Below are positions 51,645 to 61,265 of a stretch of DNA of 64,000 nucleotides, one piece after another. The notes below the pieces were generated by a model. The model made no database searches and had not been told where the DNA came from. It saw only the letters and a list, made by a program, of their open reading frames with translations. The stretch is taken from positions 124,001-188,000 of the forward strand of contig NZ_JPRM01000001.1 in the NCBI RefSeq assembly GCF_000737695.1, given 5' to 3'. The position numbers were made by a program, and so were the translations under genes. The DNA is from Flavobacterium hydatis. Lineage in GTDB: Bacteria > Bacteroidota > Bacteroidia > Flavobacteriales > Flavobacteriaceae. Within the stretch, counting starts at the first letter, position 1, and each line of letters starts with the position of its first letter.

Positions 51645-52715
51645 ATGTTCATATTTGATGCACATCTAGACCTAAGCATGAATGCTATGGAATGGAACAG
51701 AGATTTAAGAAATGATGTATCAACATTACGTCATTTAGAAAAAGGAATGAATGACAAACCCGATAGAGAAAAAGCTACCGTATCCTTTCCTGATTTAAGA
51801 AAAGGAAACATCGGTATTGTAGTAGCAACTCAAATAGCACGATTTGTTAAACCCGATAGCAAAATTCCTGGTTGGAACTCACCACAACAAGCTTGGGCAC
51901 AAACACAAGCGCAAGTTTCATGGTACAAATGCATGGAAGAAGAAGGCGAAATGGTTGCAATTACCGATAAGAAATCACTCCTAAAACAAGTTGAATTATG
52001 GAATGATGGCACACCAAATGACAAGAAACCTATTGGTTATATTTTAAGTCTCGAAGGTGCAGATTCTCTTATTGACATTTCGTATGTAGAGAAAGCATAC
52101 AATTACGGACTAAGAGCTATTGGTCCTGCACATTACGGCCCAGGTCGTTATGCTAACGGAACTGACTCTACAGGAAAAATGGGTGCAAACGGAATCGAAT
52201 TGCTTAAAGAAATGGAGCGCCTAAATATTATTCTGGATGCAACACATTTATGCGATGATGCTTTTTGGCAAGCATTAGAAAATTACAACGGGCCTGTTTG
52301 GGCAAGCCACAATAATTGCCGAAGCTTAGTAAATCATAACAGACAATATAGTGATGAGCAAATCAAGGAACTCATTTCTAGAGGAGCAGTAATTGGTGGT
52401 GCTTTAGATGCTTGGATGTTAGTACCAAATTGGGAACGAGGCGTTTCTACTCCGCTTGGGATGCAATGTAATCTCGAAACCGTTTTTAAACACATGGATC
52501 ATATATGCCAATTGGCAGGAAATGCAAATCATATTGGCGTAGGTTCAGATCTAGATGGTGCATTCGGTACAGAACAAACACCATACGACCTAAACACTAT
52601 CGCCGATTTACAAAAATTAGTTTTTATTTTTAGAAGTAATGGTTATTCCGAAGAGGATTTGAAAAAAATCTTTCACCAAAACTGGATAGACTTCCTAATA
52701 AAGAATTGGCATTAA
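51645..52715 (+). CDS. M19-family (renal) dipeptidase
   Basis: The 356-residue protein keeps all the metal-site residues of membrane dipeptidase: His7-x-Asp9 (AHLDL), the bridging Glu137 (SLEGADSL), His201 (DATHLCDD), His222 (ASHNNCR) and Asp302 (GSDLDGAFG). It has no signal peptide, so it is cytoplasmic. M19 enzymes accept a D-amino acid on the nitrogen side of the amide. Within this operon I infer N-deacetylation of N-acetyl-D-glucosaminate. It ends in a 4-base overlap with the convergent deoR gene. Confidence 0.92.
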   Translation: MFIFDAHLDLSMNAMEWNRDLRNDVSTLRHLEKGMNDKPDREKATVSFPDLRKGNIGIVVATQIARFVKPDSKIPGWNSPQQAWAQTQAQVSWYKCMEEEGEMVAITDKKSLLKQVELWNDGTPNDKKPIGYILSLEGADSLIDISYVEKAYNYGLRAIGPAHYGPGRYANGTDSTGKMGANGIELLKEMERLNIILDATHLCDDAFWQALENYNGPVWASHNNCRSLVNHNRQYSDEQIKELISRGAVIGGALDAWMLVPNWERGVSTPLGMQCNLETVFKHMDHICQLAGNANHIGVGSDLDGAFGTEQTPYDLNTIADLQKLVFIFRSNGYSEEDLKKIFHQNWIDFLIKNWH

Positions 52716-53485
52716 ATAAAAGTCAAATTTGGAACAGCCTGCTTATACGATTGAAGTTTTTCATGATTAGGATCAACCTCAGTTATTACAAAATCTACTT
52801 CGGATAAGCTGGCGATTTTCATTTTTAAAACCGTATCCAATTTTTCGGATATGGTAAGTATAGCCGTTTTTTGAGAAGCTTGAATCATTGCTTTCTTTAC
52901 CTGAACAGTTTCCCAATCAGAGTCGGAAAAACCTCCCTTGATATCTAATGCATTTGTTCCTAAAATTAATAAATCAACCTTAATACTTGATAACTGATGA
53001 TACACATCTCCACTCACACACATCTGACTATAAGGCGAAATACTCCCTCCAATCATTATGACTTTTACATTCGGTTTATCTAAAAGCTCTACAGCAGATA
53101 AAACCGTTACGGTAAAAATGGTAAGATTTAAATCATTAGGAATTAAACGAATAAACTCTCTAATTGTAGTTCCTCCACCAATTAACAAAACCATTCCGTC
53201 ATGAAGTAATCCAACGGTTTTTTTTGCAATTATTTGTTTAGATTCACCAGCGTAAGTTTGTGTTACCGAAGAATGATGGTAGGCTTTAGTCATAGCACCA
53301 CCTTTCACTTTTATCAATAATGACTCCGCTTCAAGTTCATTTATATCTCTTCGAATAGTATCCTCAGAAACAAACAATTGATTAGAAAGTGTGTCGAAAC
53401 TCACTCGGGTATGTAAGTTAATCTCTTTTAAGATATGAGCTTTTCTTTCTTCCTTGGTGTAATTTACCAATTCATTATCATTCAT
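52712..53485 (-). CDS. DeoR-family transcriptional repressor
   Basis: I use the ATG at 53485 (MNDNELVNYTKEERKAHIL), 28 codons inside the longest frame, because the N-terminal helix-turn-helix (about 16-60, VSFDTLSNQLFVSEDTIRRDINEL) starts there; it gives 257 residues. The DeoR effector domain contains LLIGGGTTIREFIRLIP and LILGTNALD, which bind phosphorylated sugars. It probably represses the catabolic operon and the GH20 gene and responds to a KDG- or KDPG-type intermediate. Phased TTGCAA-like sites lie in its own upstream region. Confidence 0.92.
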   Translation of the reverse strand: MNDNELVNYTKEERKAHILKEINLHTRVSFDTLSNQLFVSEDTIRRDINELEAESLLIKVKGGAMTKAYHHSSVTQTYAGESKQIIAKKTVGLLHDGMVLLIGGGTTIREFIRLIPNDLNLTIFTVTVLSAVELLDKPNVKVIMIGGSISPYSQMCVSGDVYHQLSSIKVDLLILGTNALDIKGGFSDSDWETVQVKKAMIQASQKTAILTISEKLDTVLKMKIASLSEVDFVITEVDPNHEKLQSYKQAVPNLTFI

Positions 53486-53520
53486 GCGTTTCCATTTATT
53501 ATAACAAAAGTACACAAATA

Positions 53521-53537
53521 ATGCAATAATATTGCTC
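53521..53537. promoter_or_regulatory. Phased TGCAA sites upstream of deoR
   Basis: ATGCAA at 53521 and TTGCTC at 53532 are 11 bases apart, like the susC-side array. They lie 36 bases before the deoR start and may be for autoregulation. Confidence 0.4.
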
Positions 53538-53609
53538 GCATGAATAAAAAACTCACCCACATATAACACAATATTATCATTTACAACACATTACACACAG
53601 AAACACGTA

Positions 53610-53626
53610 GTGCAATTTTTTTGCAA
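53610..53626. promoter_or_regulatory. Phased TTGCAA sites upstream of the GH20 gene
   Basis: GTGCAA at 53610 and TTGCAA at 53621, 11 bases apart, precede the TAAATTTG box of the GH20 gene. They share the half-site and step of the array at 42036. Confidence 0.5.
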
Positions 53627-53654
53627 AACAATCAATTTACGTCACTATAAACTT

Positions 53655-53662
53655 TAAATTTG
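53655..53662 (+). promoter_or_regulatory. -7 promoter box TAAATTTG for the GH20 gene
   Basis: An exact TAnnTTTG match 24 bases before the ATG at 53687. Confidence 0.55.
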
Positions 53663-53686
53663 TTTTTAACCAACCAAAACTCTAAC

Positions 53687-55990
53687 ATGAAAAAAATCCT
53701 CCTATTTATTTTAACACTGTGCTATTCTCTTGGGAATGCACAAGAATCTTTAAATAACTCAACTATAATTCCTGCACCAAATTTTTACAAAGCAACAGGT
53801 GATAGCATCGCTATAAAAGGACAAATAAAAATTGTTTTCAAGAATAATAAATACACTTCCAAAGAACTCAAAACAGCTCAACTTTTCGAATCTGTTATAA
53901 ACAAAAATACTCCTAAAAAGAAAGCCGATATTTTGGTTCAATTCTCTACAGAACCCGCTTCCGCGAAAGCAGATAAGGAAGCCTACAAAATAAATATTAC
54001 TGCAAAAGGCATTTCTGTTATCGGTCAAGAACAAGGATTATTTTATGCAGTTCAAAGTTTGCTTCAGCTTTTACCAAATAACTTAACTGCAAGTTCACAG
54101 ATTAAATTACCATGCGTTGAGATTATCGACCAGCCTAGATATCCGTATAGAGGATTACATCTAGATGTGTGTCGTCACTTTTTCTCCGCAGATGTAATTA
54201 AAGACTTCATTGCACAAATGTCTTATTACAAACTAAATAATTTTCATTGGCATTTAACAGATGATCAAGGCTGGAGAATCGAAATAAAAAAATACCCAAA
54301 ACTTACCGAAATCGGATCAAAAAGAGCACAAACCCTCGTAGGAAACAAATTTGAAAGATTTCCTAGATTTTTTGATAACATTCCCTACGAAGGATATTAT
54401 ACACAAGAAGAAATAAAAGATGTTGTAAAATTTGCCGAAGAACATTTTGTAAACGTTATTCCCGAAATCGAAATGCCAGGGCATGCATCCGCAGCTGTTG
54501 CCGCTTACCCAAACTTAGCTTGCTTTCCGTCTACAGACTTAAAATTAATTGAATCTTGGGGTGTTTTCGAAGATGTATTTTGCGCAGGCAAAGAAGAAAC
54601 TTTTGTTTTCTTAGAAGATGTTTTAAAAGAAGTAATGGCTCTTTTTCCTAGTGAATACATACATATTGGCGGAGACGAATGTCCTAAATCACGATGGGAG
54701 AAATGCCCAAATTGTCAAAAAAGAATAAAAGACCTTGGTTTAAAAAACGAACATGAGCTACAAAGTTATTTTATCAAACGCATGGAAAAGTTTCTAAATG
54801 CAAACGGAAGACAGATTTTTGGATGGGATGAAATTCTAGAAGGAGGTCTTGCTCCTAATGCTGCGGTTATGTCATGGCGTGGAGAATCTGGAGGAATTGC
54901 TGCCGCCAGAGACAAACACAAAGTAGTAATGACCCCTGAAGATTATGTTTATTTTGACCATAATCAAGGCTATTCTTTACAAGAACCATTATCTGTAGGC
55001 CGATTAACCACCGTACACGAAGTATACAACTACAACCCTACTCCTGTAGATAGCTTAACTATAGAACAGCAAAAATACATTCATGGAGTTCAGGCAAATA
55101 TATGGTCAGAATATGTAACTAGTCCTGCGAAGCTAAATTATATGCTTTACCCTAGATTATTTCCTTTTGCAGAAATAGCTTGGACAGAAACGAAGAATAA
55201 AAATTATCCAAATTTAATACTGAAAAGATTTCCGCATCATATAGAAAAATTAGAATCTCAAAAAAGACTCTATAAGGTCCCTACTCCATTTGGGATTCAG
55301 GATACTACTGTTATAGCTTCTAAATATATATTAGAGATGCAACCAACAATTAAAAACGGACAAATTTTCTATACAATCGATGGCTACAATCCAGATGAAA
55401 CAGCCAGCAAATACACAAAACCCGTTACAGTTTACATTCCGAAAGGAGAGTTTAGAAACATCAAAGTAGTCCAAATAAGCCCTAGCGGGAGAAGAAGTTC
55501 TATTACCACAATTTCCGTTAAAAATTCCGAAACTCAACCAGCTTTGGCTATTAAGCCTACTAAAAATGGATTAAAATATTCCTATACAAACAAACTCGTT
55601 CAACAAACACTTGAACTAGATACTATAAAATTTACAAAATCTGGAATTCACGAAGGAGTAATCGAAATGAAAAGATACAAATCAAAAGAAAACCTATATA
55701 TGGGGTTAAAATTTGAAGGTTATATCTATATTCCCGAAACAGCACAATATGAGTTTTCTACTATTGTAGATGACGGTGCTAAATTATTTATAGATAATCA
55801 GCTAATTGTTGATAATGACGGAAGACATTGGATTAATGAAGCTTTTGGAGCAACAAAACTCGAAAAAGGATTTCACAAAATAAACATCAGTTATTTTGAC
55901 GCTGCAGGAAGTTCGACATTACAATGCTTTATCCGACAAGAAGGTAAAGAAAAGCAAGAAATAAGTGCCTCTCAATTATATTACGAATAG
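53687..55990 (+). CDS. Secreted GH20 beta-N-acetylhexosaminidase with PA14 domain
   Basis: I start at 53687 (MKKILLFILTLCYSLGNAQ), a good signal peptide, nine codons inside the longest frame. The 767-residue protein has a GH20b domain (about 25-145), the catalytic barrel with the Asp330-Glu331 pair in HIGGDECPKSRW, a chitobiase C-terminal-type domain (FYTIDGYNPDETASKYT) and a C-terminal PA14-like domain (YIYIPETAQYEFSTIVDDGA). It removes terminal GlcNAc from chito-oligosaccharides or glycans by substrate-assisted catalysis. The location and phased sites link it to the operon on the other side of deoR. Confidence 0.95.
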   Translation: MKKILLFILTLCYSLGNAQESLNNSTIIPAPNFYKATGDSIAIKGQIKIVFKNNKYTSKELKTAQLFESVINKNTPKKKADILVQFSTEPASAKADKEAYKINITAKGISVIGQEQGLFYAVQSLLQLLPNNLTASSQIKLPCVEIIDQPRYPYRGLHLDVCRHFFSADVIKDFIAQMSYYKLNNFHWHLTDDQGWRIEIKKYPKLTEIGSKRAQTLVGNKFERFPRFFDNIPYEGYYTQEEIKDVVKFAEEHFVNVIPEIEMPGHASAAVAAYPNLACFPSTDLKLIESWGVFEDVFCAGKEETFVFLEDVLKEVMALFPSEYIHIGGDECPKSRWEKCPNCQKRIKDLGLKNEHELQSYFIKRMEKFLNANGRQIFGWDEILEGGLAPNAAVMSWRGESGGIAAARDKHKVVMTPEDYVYFDHNQGYSLQEPLSVGRLTTVHEVYNYNPTPVDSLTIEQQKYIHGVQANIWSEYVTSPAKLNYMLYPRLFPFAEIAWTETKNKNYPNLILKRFPHHIEKLESQKRLYKVPTPFGIQDTTVIASKYILEMQPTIKNGQIFYTIDGYNPDETASKYTKPVTVYIPKGEFRNIKVVQISPSGRRSSITTISVKNSETQPALAIKPTKNGLKYSYTNKLVQQTLELDTIKFTKSGIHEGVIEMKRYKSKENLYMGLKFEGYIYIPETAQYEFSTIVDDGAKLFIDNQLIVDNDGRHWINEAFGATKLEKGFHKINISYFDAAGSSTLQCFIRQEGKEKQEISASQLYYE

Positions 55991-55999
55991 ACAGAAACA

Positions 56000-56033
56000 A
56001 AAAAACGCATTCGCCGCGGCGAATGCGTTTTTT
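56000..56033. terminator. 34-bp perfect palindrome terminator
   Basis: The sequence is fully self-complementary from 56000 to 56033 with a GC-rich centre (GCATTCGCCG and its complement) and A/T tails at both ends. It separates convergent GH20 and sdhB genes and serves both directions. Confidence 0.9.
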
Positions 56034-56063
56034 ATAAAAACTAAATTGAATTTTATTTTAGAT

Positions 56064-56810
56064 TTATCCTTTTAAACTTGCAGATAAATACTCACGGTTC
56101 ATACGTGCAATATTCTCTAGAGAAATCCCTTTAGGACATTCTACTTCACAAGCTCCAGTATTAGTACAGTTACCAAAACCTTCGTGATCCATCTGGTGTA
56201 CCATGTTTAAAACACGATCAACAGCTTCAATCTTACCTTGAGGCAATAAAGCATATTGAGATACTTTTGCAGCAACGAATAACATTGCCGATGAGTTTTT
56301 ACAAGTTGCAACACAAGCTCCACAACCAATACAAGCAGCAGCATCAAAAGACTTATCTGCATCATGTTTGTTTATCGGAATTGTATTAGCATCAATTGTG
56401 TTACCTGAAGTATTTACCGAGATAAAACCTCCTGCGTGTTGAATTCTGTCAAAAGAACTTCTGTCAACAACTAAATCTTTAATTACTGGGAAAGCTTTTG
56501 CTCTAAATGGTTCGATAAAAATCGTATCGCCATCTTTAAACATACGCATGTGTAACTGACAAGTAGTTACTCCTCTGTCTGGTCCGTGTGCTTCTCCGTT
56601 AATGAATAAAGAACACATACCACAGATTCCTTCACGACAATCGTGGTCAAATGCTACTGGCTCTTCTCCTTTGTTGATTAATTGTTCATTAAGAACATCA
56701 AGCATTTCAAGGAAAGACATATCTGGTTCGATTCCGTCGATTGGGTAATCAACAATTCCCCCTTTATCTTGGGCGTTTTTCTGACGCCATATTTTTAATG
56801 TAAGTTTCAT
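56064..56810 (-). CDS. sdhB: Succinate dehydrogenase/fumarate reductase iron-sulfur subunit
   Basis: The 248-residue protein carries the [2Fe-2S] site ([19 protein letters not shown], with a further Cys in TTCQLHM) and the two cluster motifs [15 protein letters not shown] and [15 protein letters not shown] for [4Fe-4S] and [3Fe-4S]. It passes electrons from the flavoprotein to the membrane quinone. It is last in the sdhC-sdhA-sdhB order, 96 bases after sdhA, with a hairpin-forming repeat in that gap. Confidence 0.96.
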   Translation of the reverse strand: MKLTLKIWRQKNAQDKGGIVDYPIDGIEPDMSFLEMLDVLNEQLINKGEEPVAFDHDCREGICGMCSLFINGEAHGPDRGVTTCQLHMRMFKDGDTIFIEPFRAKAFPVIKDLVVDRSSFDRIQHAGGFISVNTSGNTIDANTIPINKHDADKSFDAAACIGCGACVATCKNSSAMLFVAAKVSQYALLPQGKIEAVDRVLNMVHQMDHEGFGNCTNTGACEVECPKGISLENIARMNREYLSASLKG

Positions 56811-56823
56811 ACCGTTTTAGTTT

Positions 56824-56898
56824 GAAAGTCATAAAGTCCAAAAGTCGAAAGTCACTTGACGCATTTGTCTTTTGGACTTTAAGACTTTGGGCTTTCGA
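56824..56898. repeat. AAAGTC mirrored-word element between sdhA and sdhB
   Basis: AAAGTC words at 56825, 56833, 56841 and 56848 are mirrored by GTCTTT, GACTTT, GACTTT and GGCTTT at 56867, 56875, 56883 and 56890. The steps 8, 8, 7 are the same in both arms, so the whole folds into one hairpin. It lies inside the sdh operon. Confidence 0.75.
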
Positions 56899-56906
56899 CC
56901 AAATTC

Positions 56907-58907
56907 TTATTTGTAGCTTCTTTGAACTAATTTAATGTTTTCGTAAACCAGAGGTTCTTTGTGTAATACGGCATCACTTGGTTTTCCTTTGTATTCCCAA
57001 GCTGCAACGTATGCAAAGTTTTCGTCATCACGAAGTGCTTCTCCTTCTTCTGTTTGGTATTCTTCACGGAAGTGACCTCCACAAGATTCATTACGGTGTA
57101 ATGCATCTTTCGCGAATAATTCTCCTAACTCTAAGAAATCGGCAACACGTGTCGCTTTCTCTAATTCCTGATTAAATTCGTTAGCGCTTCCTGGCACTTT
57201 TACATCTTTATAAAACTCTTCACGTAAAGCAGCAATCTCAACAATAGCTTCAGCTAAACCTTTAGCATTACGAGCCATACCTACTTTATCCCACATGATT
57301 TTTCCTAATTTCTTATGGAAATAATCTACAGAATGAGTTCCTTTATTATTGATAAATCTATCGATTTGATCTTTTACTTCTTTTTCTGCTGCTACGAATT
57401 CTGGCAAATCTGTAGAAATTTCTCCCATTTTAATATCCGGAGCAAGATAATCTCCAATAGTATAAGGTAATACGAAATATCCATCAGCTAAACCTTGCAT
57501 TAAAGCAGAAGCTCCAAGTCTGTTTGCTCCGTGATCAGAGAAGTTAGACTCCCCGATTGAGAAACATCCCGGAATTGTAGTCATTAAGTTATAATCAACC
57601 CAAGTTCCACCCATTGTGTAGTGAACCGCTGGGTAAATCATCATAGGTGTAGTATAAGGATCTTCATCGACGATTTTGTAATACATTTGGAATAAGTTTC
57701 CGTATTTACTTTTCACGATTTCAGCTCCTAATTTAGTTACCAAAGCAGCATCTTTATCATCTAAACCTTTTACGAAAGCTTCTTCAGTTCCGTAACGTTT
57801 AATCGCTGCAGCGAAATCTAAGTAAACAGCTTCTCCAGTTTTGTTAACTCCAAAACCAGCATCACATCTTTCTTTTGCAGCACGAGACGCAACGTCACGA
57901 GGTACTAAGTTACCAAAAGCAGGATATCTTCTTTCTAAGAAATAATCTCTTTCAGCCTCAGATAAATCAGTTGCTTTTTTCTTTCCTTCACGGATTGCTT
58001 TAGCATCTTCTTGTTTTGCAGGAACCCAAATACGACCATCATTACGTAACGACTCAGACATCAAAGTCAATTTAGACTGGTGATCTCCTGAAACCGGAAT
58101 ACAAGTTGGGTGAATTTGTGTATAACAAGGATTTGCAAAAAACGCTCCTTTTTTATGTATTTTCCAAGCTGCTGTTGCGTTACTTCCCATAGCATTTGTT
58201 GACAAGAAAAATACGTTTCCGTATCCTCCAGAACCAACTACTACCGCGTGAGCAGAATGTCTTTCTATTTCTCCTGTAACAAGGTTACGAGCGATAATTC
58301 CTCTCGCTTTTCCGTTTACGATAACTATATCTAGCATTTCGTGACGGTTGTACATTTTTACTTTTCCACGACCAATCTGACGGTTCATTGCAGAATAAGC
58401 TCCTAACAATAATTGTTGTCCTGTTTGTCCTTGTGCATAAAAAGTACGAGAAACTAAAGTTCCTCCAAAAGAACGGTTATCTAAAAGACCACCATACTCT
58501 CTTGCCAATGGCACCCCTTGAGCCACACACTGGTCGATAATATTAGCCGAAACTTCAGCCAAACGGTGAACGTTTGCTTCACGCGCACGGTAGTCACCAC
58601 CTTTTACAGTATCATAAAATAATCTGTAAACAGAGTCACCATCACCTTTATAGTTTTTTGCTGCGTTGATACCCCCTTGTGCTGCAATAGAGTGCGCACG
58701 TCTTGGTGAATCCTGAAAACAAAAAGCTTTTACGTTATATCCCTGCTCAGCCAAAGTAGCCGCAGCTGAACCTCCAGCCAAACCTGTACCAACAATGATA
58801 ATATCTAAATTACGTTTGTTAGCAGGGTTTACTAAATTAATATGATCTTTATAATCTGTCCATTTGTCCGATATTGGGCCGTGTGGAATTTTTGAATCTA
58901 ATGCCAT
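56907..58907 (-). CDS. sdhA: Succinate dehydrogenase/fumarate reductase flavoprotein
   Basis: The 666-residue protein has the FAD-binding start [20 protein letters not shown], the flavin-linkage region with [17 protein letters not shown], substrate-site motifs such as HPTCIPVSG and [10 protein letters not shown], and a C-terminal domain with [17 protein letters not shown]. The length and the insertions match the Bacteroidetes/epsilon-type SdhA that works with a single cytochrome b subunit. It oxidises succinate in the TCA cycle or reduces fumarate. Confidence 0.96.
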   Translation of the reverse strand: MALDSKIPHGPISDKWTDYKDHINLVNPANKRNLDIIIVGTGLAGGSAAATLAEQGYNVKAFCFQDSPRRAHSIAAQGGINAAKNYKGDGDSVYRLFYDTVKGGDYRAREANVHRLAEVSANIIDQCVAQGVPLAREYGGLLDNRSFGGTLVSRTFYAQGQTGQQLLLGAYSAMNRQIGRGKVKMYNRHEMLDIVIVNGKARGIIARNLVTGEIERHSAHAVVVGSGGYGNVFFLSTNAMGSNATAAWKIHKKGAFFANPCYTQIHPTCIPVSGDHQSKLTLMSESLRNDGRIWVPAKQEDAKAIREGKKKATDLSEAERDYFLERRYPAFGNLVPRDVASRAAKERCDAGFGVNKTGEAVYLDFAAAIKRYGTEEAFVKGLDDKDAALVTKLGAEIVKSKYGNLFQMYYKIVDEDPYTTPMMIYPAVHYTMGGTWVDYNLMTTIPGCFSIGESNFSDHGANRLGASALMQGLADGYFVLPYTIGDYLAPDIKMGEISTDLPEFVAAEKEVKDQIDRFINNKGTHSVDYFHKKLGKIMWDKVGMARNAKGLAEAIVEIAALREEFYKDVKVPGSANEFNQELEKATRVADFLELGELFAKDALHRNESCGGHFREEYQTEEGEALRDDENFAYVAAWEYKGKPSDAVLHKEPLVYENIKLVQRSYK

Positions 58908-58918
58908 TATAATTTATA

Positions 58919-59584
58919 TTAATTATTGAAATGATGAAATAATGCGATTATAACGAAAAGTGCTGGTACTACTACCGCAAATCCATAACCGAATCTACTT
59001 AAAGATCTTGAGTACTTATTGTTCATTCCCATAGATTGAAGAGAAGAACTGAATCCGTGCCAAAGGTGAAATCCTAATAACACAAAAGAAATGCAATATA
59101 ACCCTGTACGAATTGGGTCATGAAATTTATGAACTAACTCTCCATAATATCTCGTAGCATCTGGTGCTGTACCTGCAATATATTTGTAGGCAACCTCAGG
59201 AAACCAAAAATCATAAAAATGCAATCCTAAGAATGCTAAAATAACCAATCCAGAAATAATCATATTTCTAGAACTCCAAGAAGCATTTGCAGCTCCGTTG
59301 TATTTTGCATATGCAATTGGTCTTGCAGCGCTGTTTTGCAACGTCAATACAAATCCCATTACAAAATGGAAAATTACTCCGATTGCCAAAACTGGTTGCA
59401 TTACATATTGAATCAGCGGATTGTATCCCATAAAGTGAGAAGCTTCGTTAAAAACATCTTCACTAATAATAGAAATGAAATTTAAGGAAACATGCAGCGC
59501 TAAAAACGTGATTAAGAATATTCCCGAAAGAGCCATAGCCACTTTCTTTAAGATGGAAGCATTCAATAGTGCAGATTGTGCCAT
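58919..59584 (-). CDS. sdhC: Succinate dehydrogenase cytochrome b subunit
   Basis: The 221-residue protein has five membrane segments and histidines positioned for two haems (LALHVSLNF, VIFHFVMGF, GLHFYDFW, LLGFHLWHGF), as in the di-haem cytochrome b subunit of type-B succinate:quinone oxidoreductases. It anchors SdhA and SdhB. It is the first gene of the operon, with a promoter (TTG-N20-TATTTTTG) about 34 bases upstream. Confidence 0.94.
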   Translation of the reverse strand: MAQSALLNASILKKVAMALSGIFLITFLALHVSLNFISIISEDVFNEASHFMGYNPLIQYVMQPVLAIGVIFHFVMGFVLTLQNSAARPIAYAKYNGAANASWSSRNMIISGLVILAFLGLHFYDFWFPEVAYKYIAGTAPDATRYYGELVHKFHDPIRTGLYCISFVLLGFHLWHGFSSSLQSMGMNNKYSRSLSRFGYGFAVVVPALFVIIALFHHFNN

Positions 59585-59903
59585 AAGTGTTTAAGTAGTT
59601 TGTTTTAAAAAATTAGACAAAAATAACTCAAATAGACATGAACTACAACCATTTCGTTGTTATTTATAATGATTTTAAAGAGTTTTAAATGATTTTATTG
59701 CAAATTATTTAAAAACAATAAAATAGATTTTTTCCTAAGGTTGTTTTAACAAAAACCTACTTTTTATATAATTACCAAATTGATATTTTTTTCAACATTT
59801 TAATTTGTTATCCTCAAAAGTATACCAAAACCGAATTTTATCCTTTTAAAACAATCGAAGTTTGATAGCTTAATTTTACCTTTATCGGCTCAAAAAAACC
59901 AGA
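59585..59903. other. Intergenic region between divergent sdhC and HMG-CoA synthase genes
   Basis: The 319 bases contain the sdh promoter (59618-59648) and AT-rich sequence. No gene or repeat is visible. A TACCTTTA sequence close to the HMG-CoA synthase start could be its -7 box, but has one mismatch. Confidence 0.5.
59618..59648 (-). promoter_or_regulatory. sdh operon promoter TTG-N20-TATTTTTG
   Basis: On the minus strand TTG (59648-59646) is followed after 20 bases by TATTTTTG (59625-59618), an exact TAnnTTTG match, 33 bases ahead of the sdhC ATG. Confidence 0.6.
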
Positions 59904-61265
59904 ATGAAAACAGGAATTGATGCTATTACATTTGATGTAGCCAAAATACATTTACCTATAAAAACATTGGCAACCGCCAGAAATATAGAACCCGAAAAAC
60001 TAGAAAAAGGTTTGGGTTTAATTAAAATGACCCTTCCAGACACTTATCAAGATACCGTAGTTTTTGGAGCAAATGCTTTAACCAAAATAATAGAAGAAAA
60101 TAAGATTAATTTAAGCGAAATTGGTCGTATTTATGTTGGAACCGAAAGTGCTATTGATAGCTCTAAACCTATTAGTTCATTTTTGATTGCTTTGATAGAA
60201 CAAAAATTTGGCGAAGATACTTTGGCCGAATGTGATGTTGTCGATTTTACATTTGCTTGTATTGGTGGCGTAGATGCTTTACAAAATTGTATTGATTTTG
60301 TAAAATTGAATCCAACTAAAAAAGCGATTGTTGTTACTACCGATTTTGCAAAATATGACTTAAATTCAACTGGAGAATATACCCAAGGCGCTGGAGCTCT
60401 TGCAATGCTTGTAACTTCAAATCCAAGAATTATTGCTTTCGAAAACAATTGGGCGACAAGTACTAAAGGTGTTTTCGACTTTTTTAAACCATACCGAACA
60501 ATTTCGAAAGAATCTATATCAGGAAATGTAACCAATGAATCTTGGTTTGACAATCTTGAAGCCGAAATAGAAATCCACAAAGACCAACCAGTTTTCGACG
60601 GACAATACTCGAATCAGTGTTATATGGATCGTACTCGTAATGCTTATTTTTCTTTTAAGAAATTAAAAAACACTTCTGAGACTGTTTACAATTCCTGGAA
60701 AAGTATCATCATGCATTTACCATATTCTTTTCAAGGACGAAGAATGTTATCTGAAATTTATGCTCTAGACAACAATTCTAAAATTATTTCGGGAGATGAA
60801 TCAACAGCTGAATACCAAAATAAACTAAAAGAAATAAGCAAATCCGAAAAATACAGAACCTTTGTTACCGATAAATTGCAACCTGCTGAGTTAGCCTCTT
60901 CCTTAATAGGAAACCTTTATACAGGATCTATTTTTATGGGATTATTATCGACTTTGGCTCATTTTTATGACACAAAGCAAGAAGTTACCGAAACTAAATT
61001 TGGCTTTCTAGCTTACGGAAGCGGATCAAAATCTAAAGTTTTTGAAGGAACAATTCAACCGGAATGGAAATCTGCTCTTACTGAAACCAAACTTTTTGAG
61101 ACTTTAGAAAAAAGCACCGAAATTGATTTTGAAACTTATGAAAAGCTTCACAAAAAAGAACAAAAACAAAGCATCCGAACTCCTAAAAACGAATGGGTTT
61201 TAGATAGAATCGAAAAAGAAATCCCTAATTTAATTGGGGCGAGATATTATAAATGGGTTGATTAA
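59904..61265 (+). CDS. Hydroxymethylglutaryl-CoA synthase
   Basis: The 453-residue protein has the thiolase-type fold. The acylated cysteine is Cys119 in DFTFACIGGVDALQN and the general base is the glutamate in YVGTESAID (Glu81). The C-terminal half includes ARYYKWVD as its end. It condenses acetyl-CoA with acetoacetyl-CoA to HMG-CoA, the entry of the mevalonate pathway used by flavobacteria for isoprenoids. Its last 104 bases (from 61163) are duplicated at 62918-63021. Confidence 0.94.
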   Translation: MKTGIDAITFDVAKIHLPIKTLATARNIEPEKLEKGLGLIKMTLPDTYQDTVVFGANALTKIIEENKINLSEIGRIYVGTESAIDSSKPISSFLIALIEQKFGEDTLAECDVVDFTFACIGGVDALQNCIDFVKLNPTKKAIVVTTDFAKYDLNSTGEYTQGAGALAMLVTSNPRIIAFENNWATSTKGVFDFFKPYRTISKESISGNVTNESWFDNLEAEIEIHKDQPVFDGQYSNQCYMDRTRNAYFSFKKLKNTSETVYNSWKSIIMHLPYSFQGRRMLSEIYALDNNSKIISGDESTAEYQNKLKEISKSEKYRTFVTDKLQPAELASSLIGNLYTGSIFMGLLSTLAHFYDTKQEVTETKFGFLAYGSGSKSKVFEGTIQPEWKSALTETKLFETLEKSTEIDFETYEKLHKKEQKQSIRTPKNEWVLDRIEKEIPNLIGARYYKWVD

